Shown: positions 48,255 to 57,057 of the stretch, in pieces | Layout of the letters: each line of letters begins with the position of its first letter | How positions within the stretch are numbered: the first letter of the stretch is position 1 | Source: Micromonospora sp. FIMYZ51 | GTDB taxonomy: Bacteria > Actinomycetota > Actinomycetes > Mycobacteriales > Micromonosporaceae | Assembly (NCBI RefSeq): GCF_038246755.1 | Contig: NZ_CP134706.1 | Location: 744,001-808,000 of the forward strand | Length of the DNA: 64,000 bases | Direction: 5' to 3' | Made by a program: the position numbers and the translations under genes | The notes under the pieces: generated by a model | What the model was told of the DNA's origin: nothing | Database searches by the model: none | What the model saw: only the letters and a program-made list of their open reading frames with translations

Positions 48255-49121
48255 TCAGGTCGTAGGCTCCTGTCGCAGCTGGGTGGCGGTGCGGACGAGC
48301 CCGGCGACGGCCCGGGAGCGGCTGTGCGGCGGCCAGGCGAGCACGGTGGTGACGTGCGGTGCGTCGGTGAGCGGGACGGCGGTGTGCGCGTTCCACAGCC
48401 ACGATCGGGACGAGGCGCAGAGGACGGCCATGGTGCGTCCGAGGGCGATCAGCTGCGCCAGTTGCGACTGGTCGTGGATCTCGGGGCCCGGGCCGGGCTC
48501 GTACGTGCCGTCCTGCCGGGGCCAGCGGGCGACCGGCAGCTCCGGTACGTCGCTGATCTCGGCCATGCTCAGGGACGTACGCGCGGCGAGGGGATGCCCG
48601 GCGGGCACGATGGCGACCTGGTGTTCGGTAAGCAGGTCCTCGGTGTCGAGGCTGGCGAGGTCGTCGAAGGGGCGCTGCATGAGGGCGACGTCGGCGCGGC
48701 CGTCGCGCAGCATCCGCGCCTGTTCGCCCATGCGGCAGAGCAGCACGTCGACCTCGACCGCGCCAGGTTCGGCGGCGTGGGCGTCGAGCAGCTTCCGCAA
48801 CAGCTCGTGATTCGCCCCGGCCTTCGTGGCAAGCGTCAGGTGGTTCGGGGCGGACGCGGCCCGGCGGGTACGGCGGGCGGCTGCGGCGGTGGCGTCGAGG
48901 ATGGTGCGAGCCTCGTCGAGCAGCACCTGACCTGCGCCGGTGAGGGTGACGCCCCGGCGGTTGCGGTCGAGCAGGGTGACGCCGAGGCGCCGTTCCAGCT
49001 GCTGTATCGCCCGGGACAGCGGTGGCTGGGCGATGCCGAGGCGCTCGGCCGCCCGGCTGAAGTGCAGTTCCTCGGCGACCGTGACGAAGTACCTGAGTTC
49101 GCGGGTCTCCAGAGTGTCCAC
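48255..49121 (-). CDS. LysR-family transcriptional regulator
   Basis: 288 residues from GTG 49121. N-terminal helix-turn-helix LRYFVTVAEELHFSRAAERLGIAQPPLSRAIQQLERRLGVTLLDR, then the effector-binding half with DVLLCRMGEQARMLRDGRADVALMQRPFDDL. It is divergent from an SDR gene with an operator-like ATAC-N7-GTAT in the spacer, so it probably controls that gene and itself. Inducer unknown. Confidence 0.92.
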   Translation of the reverse strand: MDTLETRELRYFVTVAEELHFSRAAERLGIAQPPLSRAIQQLERRLGVTLLDRNRRGVTLTGAGQVLLDEARTILDATAAAARRTRRAASAPNHLTLATKAGANHELLRKLLDAHAAEPGAVEVDVLLCRMGEQARMLRDGRADVALMQRPFDDLASLDTEDLLTEHQVAIVPAGHPLAARTSLSMAEISDVPELPVARWPRQDGTYEPGPGPEIHDQSQLAQLIALGRTMAVLCASSRSWLWNAHTAVPLTDAPHVTTVLAWPPHSRSRAVAGLVRTATQLRQEPTT

Positions 49122-49142
49122 GACAGCGACGATACTGCGGTG

Positions 49143-49157
49143 ATACCGGCCGGGTAT
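49143..49157. promoter_or_regulatory. LysR-type operator candidate
   Basis: ATACCGGCCGGGTAT fits the T-N11-A rule of LysR sites with ATAC/GTAT ends, in the 93-bp spacer between the lysR gene and the divergent SDR gene. Confidence 0.5.
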
Positions 49158-49214
49158 GACAGCGCACCCAACCGGTGTAACGGCGGCACTCGTTGCCGAG
49201 CCACCATCGGCGTC

Positions 49215-49937
49215 ATGAGTGACACGAAGACCGCGCTGGTCACCGGCGCGAACAAGGGACTCGGCTACGAGATCGCGGCCGGGCTGGGCGCGCGAGGCTA
49301 CCGGGTGGCGGTGGGGGCCCGCGACCGTGGGCGGGGCGAGGCGGCCGTGCAGAAGCTGATCGCCGCCGGGGTGGACGCGTTCCCGGTCCCGCTGGACGTG
49401 ACAAGCGACCGGAGCGTCGCCGAGGCGGCCGAACTGATCGACCGCCTCGACGTCCTGGTCAACAACGCCGGCATCTCGGGAGAGAGCGGGCCGGGATGGG
49501 TGCAGGATCCGACCACGCTCGACCTCGACGTGGTCCGCACGGTCGTGGACACCAACGTCTACGGCGTGATCCGGGTGACCAACGCGATGCTGCCGATGTT
49601 GCGGCGCTCGGTCTCCCCGCGCATCGTCAACATCTCCAGCAGCGTCGGATCGTTGACCTGGCAGACGGACCCGAACATCGAAGTCGGCCCGGTCATGGCG
49701 GCCTACTCGCCGACGAAGTCGTTCCTCAACGCCATCACGGTGCATTACGCGCGGCAGTTCGCCGGCACGGGCATCCTCATCAACGCCGCCTGTCCGGGCC
49801 TGATCGCGACGGATTTCACCGGCTTCCATGGCCGGCCACCCCAGGAGGCGGCGGCGACCCCGATCCGGCTGGCCACTCTGCCCGACGGCGGCCCGACCGG
49901 CTCGTTCTTCAACGACGACGGCGTGATCCCCTGGTGA
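49215..49937 (+). CDS. SDR-family oxidoreductase (carbonyl-reductase-like)
   Basis: 240 residues, ATG start. TALVTGANKGLGYEIAAGLGARGYRVAVGARD, LVNNAGISGE, NISSSVGSLTW and YSPTKSFLNAITVHYARQF give the full SDR set, and NKGLGYEIA is characteristic of the carbonyl-reductase subgroup. The C-terminus ends in GPTGSFFNDDGVIPW. It is divergent from, and probably regulated by, the LysR protein. Confidence 0.92.
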   Translation: MSDTKTALVTGANKGLGYEIAAGLGARGYRVAVGARDRGRGEAAVQKLIAAGVDAFPVPLDVTSDRSVAEAAELIDRLDVLVNNAGISGESGPGWVQDPTTLDLDVVRTVVDTNVYGVIRVTNAMLPMLRRSVSPRIVNISSSVGSLTWQTDPNIEVGPVMAAYSPTKSFLNAITVHYARQFAGTGILINAACPGLIATDFTGFHGRPPQEAAATPIRLATLPDGGPTGSFFNDDGVIPW

Positions 49938-50000
49938 TTCCGAACATGTCCCGGCATCGGGTGCCAGGAGCGCCCACATTTACCGATGGGCGTCGATCCC

Positions 50001-50029
50001 TTGACGATGTCGGGATGTGAACGTTATCA
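50001..50029 (+). promoter_or_regulatory. promoter with overlapping operator-like palindrome before GH43
   Basis: TTGACG (50001-50006), 17 bases, then TTATCA (50024-50029) is a good sigma-70-type pair. The -10 overlaps TGAACGTTATCA, a near-palindrome centred on AACGTT of the kind bound by LacI-family repressors of sugar-use genes. Confidence 0.55.
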
Positions 50030-50074
50030 ATCAGTTGGTGGGTGTGAAAGCGTGGTGACGAGAGGCGACGAGAC

Positions 50075-51520
50075 ATGCGACTGAAGCTTTGTGGCAGGTT
50101 GCTGGCGGCCACTCTCACCACGCTGGTCACGGCGGCCACCGTCGCCGTCGTGGGGCCCGCTGCCCCGGTGCGGGCGGCCGCCGTGACCTTCACCAATCCG
50201 CTCGCCGAACAGCGCGCGGACCCGCACATCTACCGGCACACCGACGGCTACTACTACTTCACCGCGACCGTGCCCGAGTACGACCGGATCGTGCTCCGCC
50301 GCGCCACCACGCTCCAGGGACTCGCCACCGCCAGCGAGCGGGTGATCTGGCGCCGGCACAGCAGCGGCGAGATGGGCGCGCACATCTGGGCACCTGAGAT
50401 CCACTTCATCGACGGCCGGTGGTACGTCTACTTCGCCGCCGGTCGCACCGAGGACGTCTGGGCCATCCGGCCGTACGTGCTGGAGAGCAGCGCCGCGAAC
50501 CCGCTCGACGGGCCGTGGGCCGAGCGTGGCCAACTCCAGCCGGCCCGGAGCAGCTTCTCGCTCGACGCGACCACCTTCGTGCACAACGGCCAGCGCTACC
50601 TGGCCTGGGCGGAGTACGCCGGCAGCAACTCCAACATCTACCTCGCCCGCGCGGTCAACCCGTGGACGTACGCGGGCACCCCGACGTTGATCGCCACCCC
50701 CACGTACGCCTGGGAGACCCGGGGGTACCGGGTGAACGAGGGACCGGCGGTGCTGATCCGCAACGGCCGGGTGTTCATGACCTACTCGGCGAGCGCCACC
50801 GACGCCAGCTACGCCGTCGGGCTGCTCACCGCCTCGGCGGGCAGCAACCTGCTGAACGCGGCCTCCTGGTCGAAGCGGGCCACGCCGGTGCTGGCCAGCG
50901 ACAGCCGGACCGGCCAGTGGGGACCGGGACACAACTCCTTCACCGTCGCCGAGGACGGCAGCGACGTGATCGTCTACCACTCCCGCAACTACGAGCGGTA
51001 CCTCGGCAACGGCTACGACCCACTCAACGATCCGAACCGGCGGACCCGCATCCAGCGGGTCTACTGGAACGCCGACGGTACGCCGAACTTCGGCGTACCG
51101 GTGCCGGACGGCGTGACTCCGGTCCGGCTGCGGGCACACGACCTGCCGGACCGCTACCTGCGGCACTGGGAGTTCCGGGCGCGCCTGGAGCCGAACGTCA
51201 CAAACCTCGCCGACTCTCAGTTCCGGATCGTCGCTGGGCTGGCGGACCCGGCGGCGATCTCGCTGGAGTCGACAAACTATCCCGGCTACTACCTGCGGCA
51301 CCGCAACCACCAGCTCTGGGTCGAGCGCAACGACGGCACCAGCCTGTTCCGGCAGGACGCGACGTTCCTCCGCCGGCCCGGCCTGGCCGACCCCGCCAAG
51401 GTGTCCCTGGAGTCGGTGAACTTCCCCGGCCAGTACGTCCGGCACCGGGACGGACTGCTGTATCTCGAAGCCGTTGCGGACGCGGCCGGGCGGGCGTCCG
51501 CCACCTTCGCCCTGGAGTAG
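50075..51520 (+). CDS. secreted GH43 arabinofuranosidase with CBM42 (AbfB)
   Basis: 481 residues. A signal peptide (MRLKLCGRLLAATLTTLVTA to about residue 35, cut near VRAAA) is followed by a five-bladed GH43 domain with Asp in EQRADPHIY, Asp in FSLDATTF and Glu in VNEGPAVL as base, modulator and acid. The last 130 residues are an AbfB/CBM42 beta-trefoil (VRLRAHDLPDRYLRHWEFRARLEPN, then SLESTNYPGYYLRHRNHQLWV). The layout matches exo-1,5-alpha-L-arabinofuranosidases such as Streptomyces Araf43A. It degrades plant arabinan outside the cell. Confidence 0.92.
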   Translation: MRLKLCGRLLAATLTTLVTAATVAVVGPAAPVRAAAVTFTNPLAEQRADPHIYRHTDGYYYFTATVPEYDRIVLRRATTLQGLATASERVIWRRHSSGEMGAHIWAPEIHFIDGRWYVYFAAGRTEDVWAIRPYVLESSAANPLDGPWAERGQLQPARSSFSLDATTFVHNGQRYLAWAEYAGSNSNIYLARAVNPWTYAGTPTLIATPTYAWETRGYRVNEGPAVLIRNGRVFMTYSASATDASYAVGLLTASAGSNLLNAASWSKRATPVLASDSRTGQWGPGHNSFTVAEDGSDVIVYHSRNYERYLGNGYDPLNDPNRRTRIQRVYWNADGTPNFGVPVPDGVTPVRLRAHDLPDRYLRHWEFRARLEPNVTNLADSQFRIVAGLADPAAISLESTNYPGYYLRHRNHQLWVERNDGTSLFRQDATFLRRPGLADPAKVSLESVNFPGQYVRHRDGLLYLEAVADAAGRASATFALE

Positions 51521-51557
51521 CCGAACGTGTCGGTGGGGGTGCCTAGACTCCCGCGAC

Positions 51558-51953
51558 ATGGCGACGGTGACCTTTGTGGACGAGAGCACGGCCGGTGCGC
51601 GTACCCCCGCGTGGGCCTTGCGGATCTTCGAGGAGCGGCTGACGCTGCGTGAGCTGATCCGGCGGCGGATCCACCAGGAGGTGGCCGAATACCACGCCGC
51701 CACCCCGGCACCGCGCCGGCTGCTCGTGCAGCCCACCCGGACCGAGCAGGCGTTGAACGGCGATCCCGCCGAGCGGTCGCCGCGCCGGGTCGACCCGGCG
51801 CGGCAGGTGGCCCTGGCCGAGGAGGCGTTCGGCCGCAACGGTTTCGTGGTGCTGGTCGGCGACCGCCAGGTCGAGGAGTTGGACGACGAGCTCGACCTGC
51901 GCCGCGACACCGAGGTCACCTTCCTCAAGCTCGTCCCGCTGGTGGGTGGCTGA
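51558..51953 (+). CDS. small partner of the DUF4132 protein
   Basis: 131 residues, ATG start 37 bases after the GH43 stop. It has VTFVDESTAGARTPAWALRIFEERLTLRELIRRRIHQEVAEYH at the N-terminus and a C-terminal beta/acidic part (GFVVLVGDRQVEELDDELDLRRDTEVTFLKLVPLVGG). There is no membrane segment. The stop overlaps the DUF4132 start (TGATG), so the two are translated together. Its family is unknown to me. Confidence 0.7.
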   Translation: MATVTFVDESTAGARTPAWALRIFEERLTLRELIRRRIHQEVAEYHAATPAPRRLLVQPTRTEQALNGDPAERSPRRVDPARQVALAEEAFGRNGFVVLVGDRQVEELDDELDLRRDTEVTFLKLVPLVGG

Positions 51954-54373
51954 TGACCACCGCCACCGCCACCGTCTGGTACGTCACTCGCACCCGGGAC
52001 CTGGTCGCCGCGAACGACCTGACCGCACTGGCCGACCACCTCTACGCGCAGGCCGTGGTCTGCCGGCACCACACGGCGGTACGCGAGTCCCTGCGCCCGC
52101 TGTCCCGCCCGGATGTGGCCCGGTTGGTGCACGGCATGGTCCGCATCGCGCTGAAGAACCCGGTGCGTTCCTGGGCCGCGCGAGACATGATCAACCAGGT
52201 GGCCCGGCGGCTCCCCACCGAGCTGACCGCCGAGCAGCTCAAGGATCTCACCGCGTACGCCGTCCAGATGTGGCATGGGCTGCCGCCCAGCGCGCTGGAG
52301 ATCGTGGCCCGCGGGCTGGCCGCGACCGGCCCGCTCCCGGCCGACCTGGCGAAGGTGATGACCGACCGGTCCGGGGAGAGCCAACGATTGCGCCTGCTGG
52401 TGGCCGAGCTGGGCGGGCCGTACCTCGACCCGAGCGACCCGTGGGCCGAGCAGATCGGCACCGAGCTGTCTACCCTCGACCCGGCCTGGCAGCGGCTGAT
52501 CGCCCATGCCAGCACCGCGATCACCGCCCGCCCCACGGCCGGCTGGTCGGCCGAGGCGTCCCGGCTGCTCGCCGAGATCGATCCGGCTGAGACCATGCGG
52601 GTGCTCGACGGGTGGCTGGCCGCCGCATCGCGTACCCCACAGTCGCAGCCCACCTCGGCCAACGCGGACCTGCTGCGCGGTCTGCTCTGGCTGGCCGAGC
52701 GGTCCGCGCCCGCCCCCGAGCAGGTACGCCGGATCGGTGGCCTGGTCGAGGCGATGCTGCGCCGGCTGCCCGGGATCGGGCCGGCCTGCCCGAAGGTGGC
52801 AAACGCGGCGGTCGGGGTGCTCGGACGGCTCGACGGCGAGGCGGCGCTGGCGCAGCTGGCCCGGCTGTCGGCCCGGGTCACCTACAAGGGCACCCGCAAC
52901 GAGATCGACAAGGCGCTCGACGTCCGCGCCGCGGCGCTCGGCATCGGCCGGGACGAGATCGAGGAACTGGCCGTCCCGGACTACGGCCTGACCGAGGTGG
53001 GCCGGCACGAGGTGGTCCTCGGCGGGTGCCGGGCCGAACTGCTGATCGTTGCCACGGGCGCGACCCTGGTCTGGCACAACCAGGCCGGCCGGCAGGTGAA
53101 GAGCCCGCCGGCGACGGTACGCCGCGACCACGTCCCGGCACTGGCCGAGCTGAAGGGCCTGGCCAAGGAGGTCACCGGGATGCTGGCCGCCCAGGCGGCC
53201 CGGCTGGACCGGCTCTTCCTGGCCCAGCGCAGCTGGCCCCTTGCCGTCTGGCGGCAGCGCTATCTGGACCATCCGCTTGTCGGCGTGCTGGCCCGCCGGC
53301 TGCTCTGGCTGGTCGACGGGGTGCCCTGCGGTTGGGCCGACGGTGCGCTGCGCACGGTGGACGACACTGCGGTCACCGCCGCCGACGATGCCGAGGTGCG
53401 GATCTGGCACCCGATCGGGCGGCCGGTGCCGGAGGTCGTCGCCTGGCGGGAGTGGCTGGAGCGGCACCTGATCGTCCAGCCGTTCAAGCAGGCGCACCGG
53501 GAGGTCTATCTGCTCACCCCCGCCGAGGAGGCCACCGGCACGTACTCCAACCGGTTCGCCGGGCACATCCTGCGCCAGCACCAATACCACGCGCTGGCCG
53601 CGATCCGGGGCTGGTCCGACCGGCTCCGGTTGATGGTCGACGACTCGTACCCGCCCACGCTGCGCGAACTGCCGGGCTGGGGGCTGCGCGCCGAGTACTG
53701 GGTGGAGGGTGTCGGCGACGACTACGGCACCGACACCACCGAGAGCGGGTCGTACCTGCGGCTGGTCACCGACCAGGTGCGCTTCTACCCGATCGCCGCC
53801 GCGCAGAACTGGTCGCACGCCTCCGGTGGCGGCTACGCGGGCGCCCGGTGGACCGACGCCCGCCCGGTTGACCCGCTGCCGCTCGACCAGATCCCGCCGC
53901 TGGTGTTCAGCGAGATCATGCGGGACGTGGACCTGTTCGTCGGGGTGGCCAGCGTCGGCAACGATCCGACCTGGTCCGACGGCGGCCCGCAGGGTCGGTT
54001 CCGGGACTACTGGTCGTCGTACAGCTTCGGGGAGCTGTCGGCGACCGCCGAGACCCGGCGGGACCTGCTGGCCCGGCTGCTGCCCCGGCTGGCGGTGGGG
54101 CGGCGGGCCCGGATCGACGGCCGGTTCCTCGTGGTCGACGGTGAGCTGCGCACGTACCGGATCCACCTGGGGTCGGGCAACATCCTGATGAGCCCGAACG
54201 ACGAGTATCTCTGCATCGTGCCGGACCGTGGCGCGGGCCGGCTGGGCGAGCAGCAGTTCCTACCGTTCGAGGGGGACGGCATGCTCGCCGTCATCCTCAG
54301 CAAGGCGATGCTGCTGGCCCGGGACGCCGAGATCACCGACCCGTCGATCACCCGGCAGATCAAGCCCGGCTAG
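51953..54373 (+). CDS. DUF4132 / MolR-like protein
   Basis: 806 residues. The N-terminal two-thirds are helical, with repeat-like leucine-rich segments (LARLVHGMVRIALKNPVRSWAARDMINQVARRL). The C-terminal part (from about 480) contains EWLERHLIVQPFKQAHREVYLLTPAEEATGTYSNRFAGHILRQHQYHALAAIRGW, the DUF4132 hallmark also seen in E. coli YehI/MolR. Function is unknown; a nucleotide-binding or defence role has been guessed for relatives. It is coupled to the small gene upstream. Confidence 0.85.
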   Translation: MTTATATVWYVTRTRDLVAANDLTALADHLYAQAVVCRHHTAVRESLRPLSRPDVARLVHGMVRIALKNPVRSWAARDMINQVARRLPTELTAEQLKDLTAYAVQMWHGLPPSALEIVARGLAATGPLPADLAKVMTDRSGESQRLRLLVAELGGPYLDPSDPWAEQIGTELSTLDPAWQRLIAHASTAITARPTAGWSAEASRLLAEIDPAETMRVLDGWLAAASRTPQSQPTSANADLLRGLLWLAERSAPAPEQVRRIGGLVEAMLRRLPGIGPACPKVANAAVGVLGRLDGEAALAQLARLSARVTYKGTRNEIDKALDVRAAALGIGRDEIEELAVPDYGLTEVGRHEVVLGGCRAELLIVATGATLVWHNQAGRQVKSPPATVRRDHVPALAELKGLAKEVTGMLAAQAARLDRLFLAQRSWPLAVWRQRYLDHPLVGVLARRLLWLVDGVPCGWADGALRTVDDTAVTAADDAEVRIWHPIGRPVPEVVAWREWLERHLIVQPFKQAHREVYLLTPAEEATGTYSNRFAGHILRQHQYHALAAIRGWSDRLRLMVDDSYPPTLRELPGWGLRAEYWVEGVGDDYGTDTTESGSYLRLVTDQVRFYPIAAAQNWSHASGGGYAGARWTDARPVDPLPLDQIPPLVFSEIMRDVDLFVGVASVGNDPTWSDGGPQGRFRDYWSSYSFGELSATAETRRDLLARLLPRLAVGRRARIDGRFLVVDGELRTYRIHLGSGNILMSPNDEYLCIVPDRGAGRLGEQQFLPFEGDGMLAVILSKAMLLARDAEITDPSITRQIKPG

Positions 54374-54397
54374 CCGCGACGAAGCTCGCCGGTCTCG

Positions 54398-54766
54398 CTA
54401 AAGTTCCTGCACCGGGCGGGACAGCAGGCAGAACTCGTTGCCTTCCGGATCGGCGAGCACGACCCAGCTGGCGTTGGCGGCCTGTCCCACGTCGACGCGC
54501 CGTGCGCCGAGGGTGAGCAACCGGTCAAGCTCCGCCGCAGTGGACACGCCGTCGGCCCGCAGGTCGAAATGCAACCGGTTCTTGACCACCTTGCCCTCCG
54601 GCACGGCCGCCACGTCGATCATCGGCCATGATCGGTCCGCGACCGCGATGGTGATCACCTCGGCGTCCTCATCGACCACCTGCCAGCCGAGGACGGCGCA
54701 CCAGAAGTCGGCGATCACCCGCGGTCGGAGTGCGTCGATGGCGATGGCGGCAAGGCGGCTCGGCAT
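54398..54766 (-). CDS. VOC (glyoxalase-like) family protein
   Basis: 122 residues from ATG 54766; ATG 54775 is an alternative and neither has a clear ribosome site. The glyoxalase-like fold includes IAIDALRPRVIADFWCAVLGWQVV, HFDLRADGVSTAAELDRLLTLGARRVD and WVVLADPEGNEFCLL. It resembles the 46940-47347 protein in its last strand, which suggests paralogy. Function unknown. Confidence 0.83.
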   Translation of the reverse strand: MPSRLAAIAIDALRPRVIADFWCAVLGWQVVDEDAEVITIAVADRSWPMIDVAAVPEGKVVKNRLHFDLRADGVSTAAELDRLLTLGARRVDVGQAANASWVVLADPEGNEFCLLSRPVQEL

Positions 54767-54889
54767 GCGGCCCATTGTCGCCCAGCCACGGCGAGACGTC
54801 GCCCGAGATAGCGCCGGTCTGGGCCGCCGGCAGGTCACGCCCGGGCACCAGGGTGTGACCTGCCGGCGGGGCTTACCGAGTGGGTGGAC

Positions 54890-55693
54890 TCACGCGCGAA
54901 CCCGCCTGGCGGAAGGGCGGCGGGTGAGGGCGAAGCCGACGACGCCGGCCACCGCGGCGAGCATGCCGCCGGCCGTGGTCCAGATCCAGCGGGAGCCGGC
55001 CTCGGGCAGCCAACCGGTCAGGTTGAGGTTCCAGCCGTCCTCGTCCTCGTCGGCGGGGGCAGCCGTCGGTTCCGCGTCCAGCACGCTGCCGGCGTTTGTC
55101 GGTGGGACCAGCGGGGCCTCCAGTTTGCCGTCCTCCGCAGCGGAGCCGGCGTCGCCGGTGGCGGAGATCAACAGGTCCACGTCGATCGGCCGGCCGAGGT
55201 CGGGCTCGGGCACGTCGACCACGGTGAGCCGCACGTAGTACGTGCCGGGCAGCGGGTCGGCGGACCACGGCTCGGCCCAGGGGCGGACCCGCCGCAGGGT
55301 GCAGCCGATGGCCACGGTGCTCGCCGAGGCGTCGGCGGTCGGCGTCTGCGCACCGGCCGTGCACGCCTGGCGGCGACGCAGCCCGTCGAAGACCTCGACG
55401 GTCCAGGTCGACCTGCCGGTGCGGTTCTGGGCGAGCGCGACGGTCGCGCTGATCTCGTGGGTCTCACCCGCGGCGGCCGAGAACGACCAGTAGAGGTACT
55501 CGCCGGTCGAGGCACCGACGCGTACCGGCTGGCCGGCGGCGACCGGGGTGGCGCTCAGGAACGAGGTGCCGGCCTTGGTCACGGTGGCGGCGCCGGGCGA
55601 GGGGGTCGGGGTGGGTGCGGCCAGCGCCGTGGCCGGGGCCAGGACGAGACCCGCAGCCAGCAGTGCGGTCACGGTAGCCAGGTGGGTACGCAT
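54890..55693 (-). CDS. signal-peptide protein with C-terminal membrane anchor
   Basis: 267 residues from ATG 55693 after GGAGGGAG. A signal peptide (about 1-26, VTALLAAGLVLAPATALA), a beta-rich exported domain (SATPVAAGQPVRVGASTGEYLYWSFSAAAGETHEISATVAL) and a C-terminal membrane helix (about 237-256) with a short basic tail. It starts 2 bases after the VWA gene ends, so the two are an operon. The exported part has an Ig-like beta feel. Function unknown. Confidence 0.72.
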   Translation of the reverse strand: MRTHLATVTALLAAGLVLAPATALAAPTPTPSPGAATVTKAGTSFLSATPVAAGQPVRVGASTGEYLYWSFSAAAGETHEISATVALAQNRTGRSTWTVEVFDGLRRRQACTAGAQTPTADASASTVAIGCTLRRVRPWAEPWSADPLPGTYYVRLTVVDVPEPDLGRPIDVDLLISATGDAGSAAEDGKLEAPLVPPTNAGSVLDAEPTAAPADEDEDGWNLNLTGWLPEAGSRWIWTTAGGMLAAVAGVVGFALTRRPSARRVRA

Positions 55694-55695
55694 CC

Positions 55696-57024
55696 TCAGT
55701 TCTCCCTCCAGGTGGCCACCCACCAGCGGGTGAGCAGGCCGGCGACGAGCCCGGTGAGCAGCCCCGCCACGGTCAGCAGGAGCAACAGCACCCAGCCCCG
55801 GCCCAGGTCCGGCCCGTCGGGGGCGGGGGAGGCGGCGACCACGTCGATGGTCAGTTCGACCGGCATGCCGGGGTCCTTCTCGGTGCCCGACCGGGGCGAG
55901 AACATGTTGCTGACCACCAGGCAGACGGTGGTGACGGTGGGCGTCGCGCTGGCCGTCGGCGTGGGCGCATCCTCGTCGCGCTCGGCGTCGTCACCGTCCT
56001 CGTTGGCCGACCAGCGCAGCCCGGCCGAGACCACGTCGGTACGTCCGCTGCCGGCGTCCACGCCACGGACCAGTTCCCGGCCGTCGGACGCGGTGGCCCG
56101 CAGCAGTACGCCGTAGTCGGGGTTGACCGGCCGGTCCATCGCCACGCTGACCGAGGCGCGCAGTTCCTGCCCCACCTGGACCGGCACCCGGTACCAGCGG
56201 TGCTCGGAGAAGGTCTCCCGGTCGGTGTAGACGCCGGGGGCGAGCAGCGGCGCACCCTGGCAGACGTCCGCCCCGTCGACCTTGGCCGGCGTGGTCGCGT
56301 ACGTGTCGCGGGCCCGGTCGACAAGTTGCTTGAGCCGGTCGGTGAGGTCGTCGGCGCTTGTCGCCGCGGTGTACGTGCCGCCGGTGGCGGCGGCGATGCA
56401 GAGCAGCTGCTTGCGTACCTTCTCGTCCGGGGCCAGGCCGAGGGTGTCCACCACAAGCGTGGTGCCCTGGGCCGCCAGCTCCCGGGCCACCTGACACGGG
56501 TCCGGTGGAGCGCAGGTGTCCTCGCCGTCGGTGATCAGCACGATCCGCCGGGCGGTGCTGCCGGTGCCGAGGTCCTTGGCGGCCTCACGCAGGGCGAGCC
56601 CGACCGGCGTGAATCCGGTCGGGCGCAGCGACGCCACGGCCGCCTTGGCCGCTGTCCGGTCCACCGGGCCGACCGGCACGATCTGCTGGGTGTCCAGGCA
56701 GCCCTGCTCTTTGTCCTTGCCCCGGTAGGTGGCACCGAGCACCCGGATGCCCAGCTGGGTTTCGTCGGGCAGGGCGTCCACCACCTCGCCGAACGCCTGC
56801 TGTGCCACCGAGATCCGGCTGCGTCCGTCGATGTCGGTGGCCCGCATCGAGCCGCTCACGTCCAGCACCAGCTGGACGCGCGGCGGCTCGGCCACGGGTT
56901 CTGCCCTGTCGTCGTCGGCGAATGCCGGCACCGGGCCGGCCAGCGTGGTCGCCGCCAGCAGTCCGAGCAGGACGGCTGACGACCATCTCTTGTTGATCAC
57001 CGGGCGGAGTGTAGCGACGTCCAT
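55696..57024 (-). CDS. membrane-anchored von Willebrand factor A protein
   Basis: 442 residues, ATG start. A signal peptide (about 14-36) precedes a VWA domain with a complete MIDAS: DVSGS (near 54-58), Thr in GFTPVG and Asp in ITDGED. A beta-rich domain (about 240-360) and a C-terminal membrane helix (about 412-435) follow, with an Asp/Glu-rich and Thr/Pro linker. It resembles the extracellular VWA proteins that bind other proteins through a metal ion. Operon with the downstream anchored protein. Confidence 0.85.
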   Translation of the reverse strand: MDVATLRPVINKRWSSAVLLGLLAATTLAGPVPAFADDDRAEPVAEPPRVQLVLDVSGSMRATDIDGRSRISVAQQAFGEVVDALPDETQLGIRVLGATYRGKDKEQGCLDTQQIVPVGPVDRTAAKAAVASLRPTGFTPVGLALREAAKDLGTGSTARRIVLITDGEDTCAPPDPCQVARELAAQGTTLVVDTLGLAPDEKVRKQLLCIAAATGGTYTAATSADDLTDRLKQLVDRARDTYATTPAKVDGADVCQGAPLLAPGVYTDRETFSEHRWYRVPVQVGQELRASVSVAMDRPVNPDYGVLLRATASDGRELVRGVDAGSGRTDVVSAGLRWSANEDGDDAERDEDAPTPTASATPTVTTVCLVVSNMFSPRSGTEKDPGMPVELTIDVVAASPAPDGPDLGRGWVLLLLLTVAGLLTGLVAGLLTRWWVATWREN

Positions 57025-57057
57025 TCAGGACAGAGACGCCGGTCACCCGGTGAGGTG

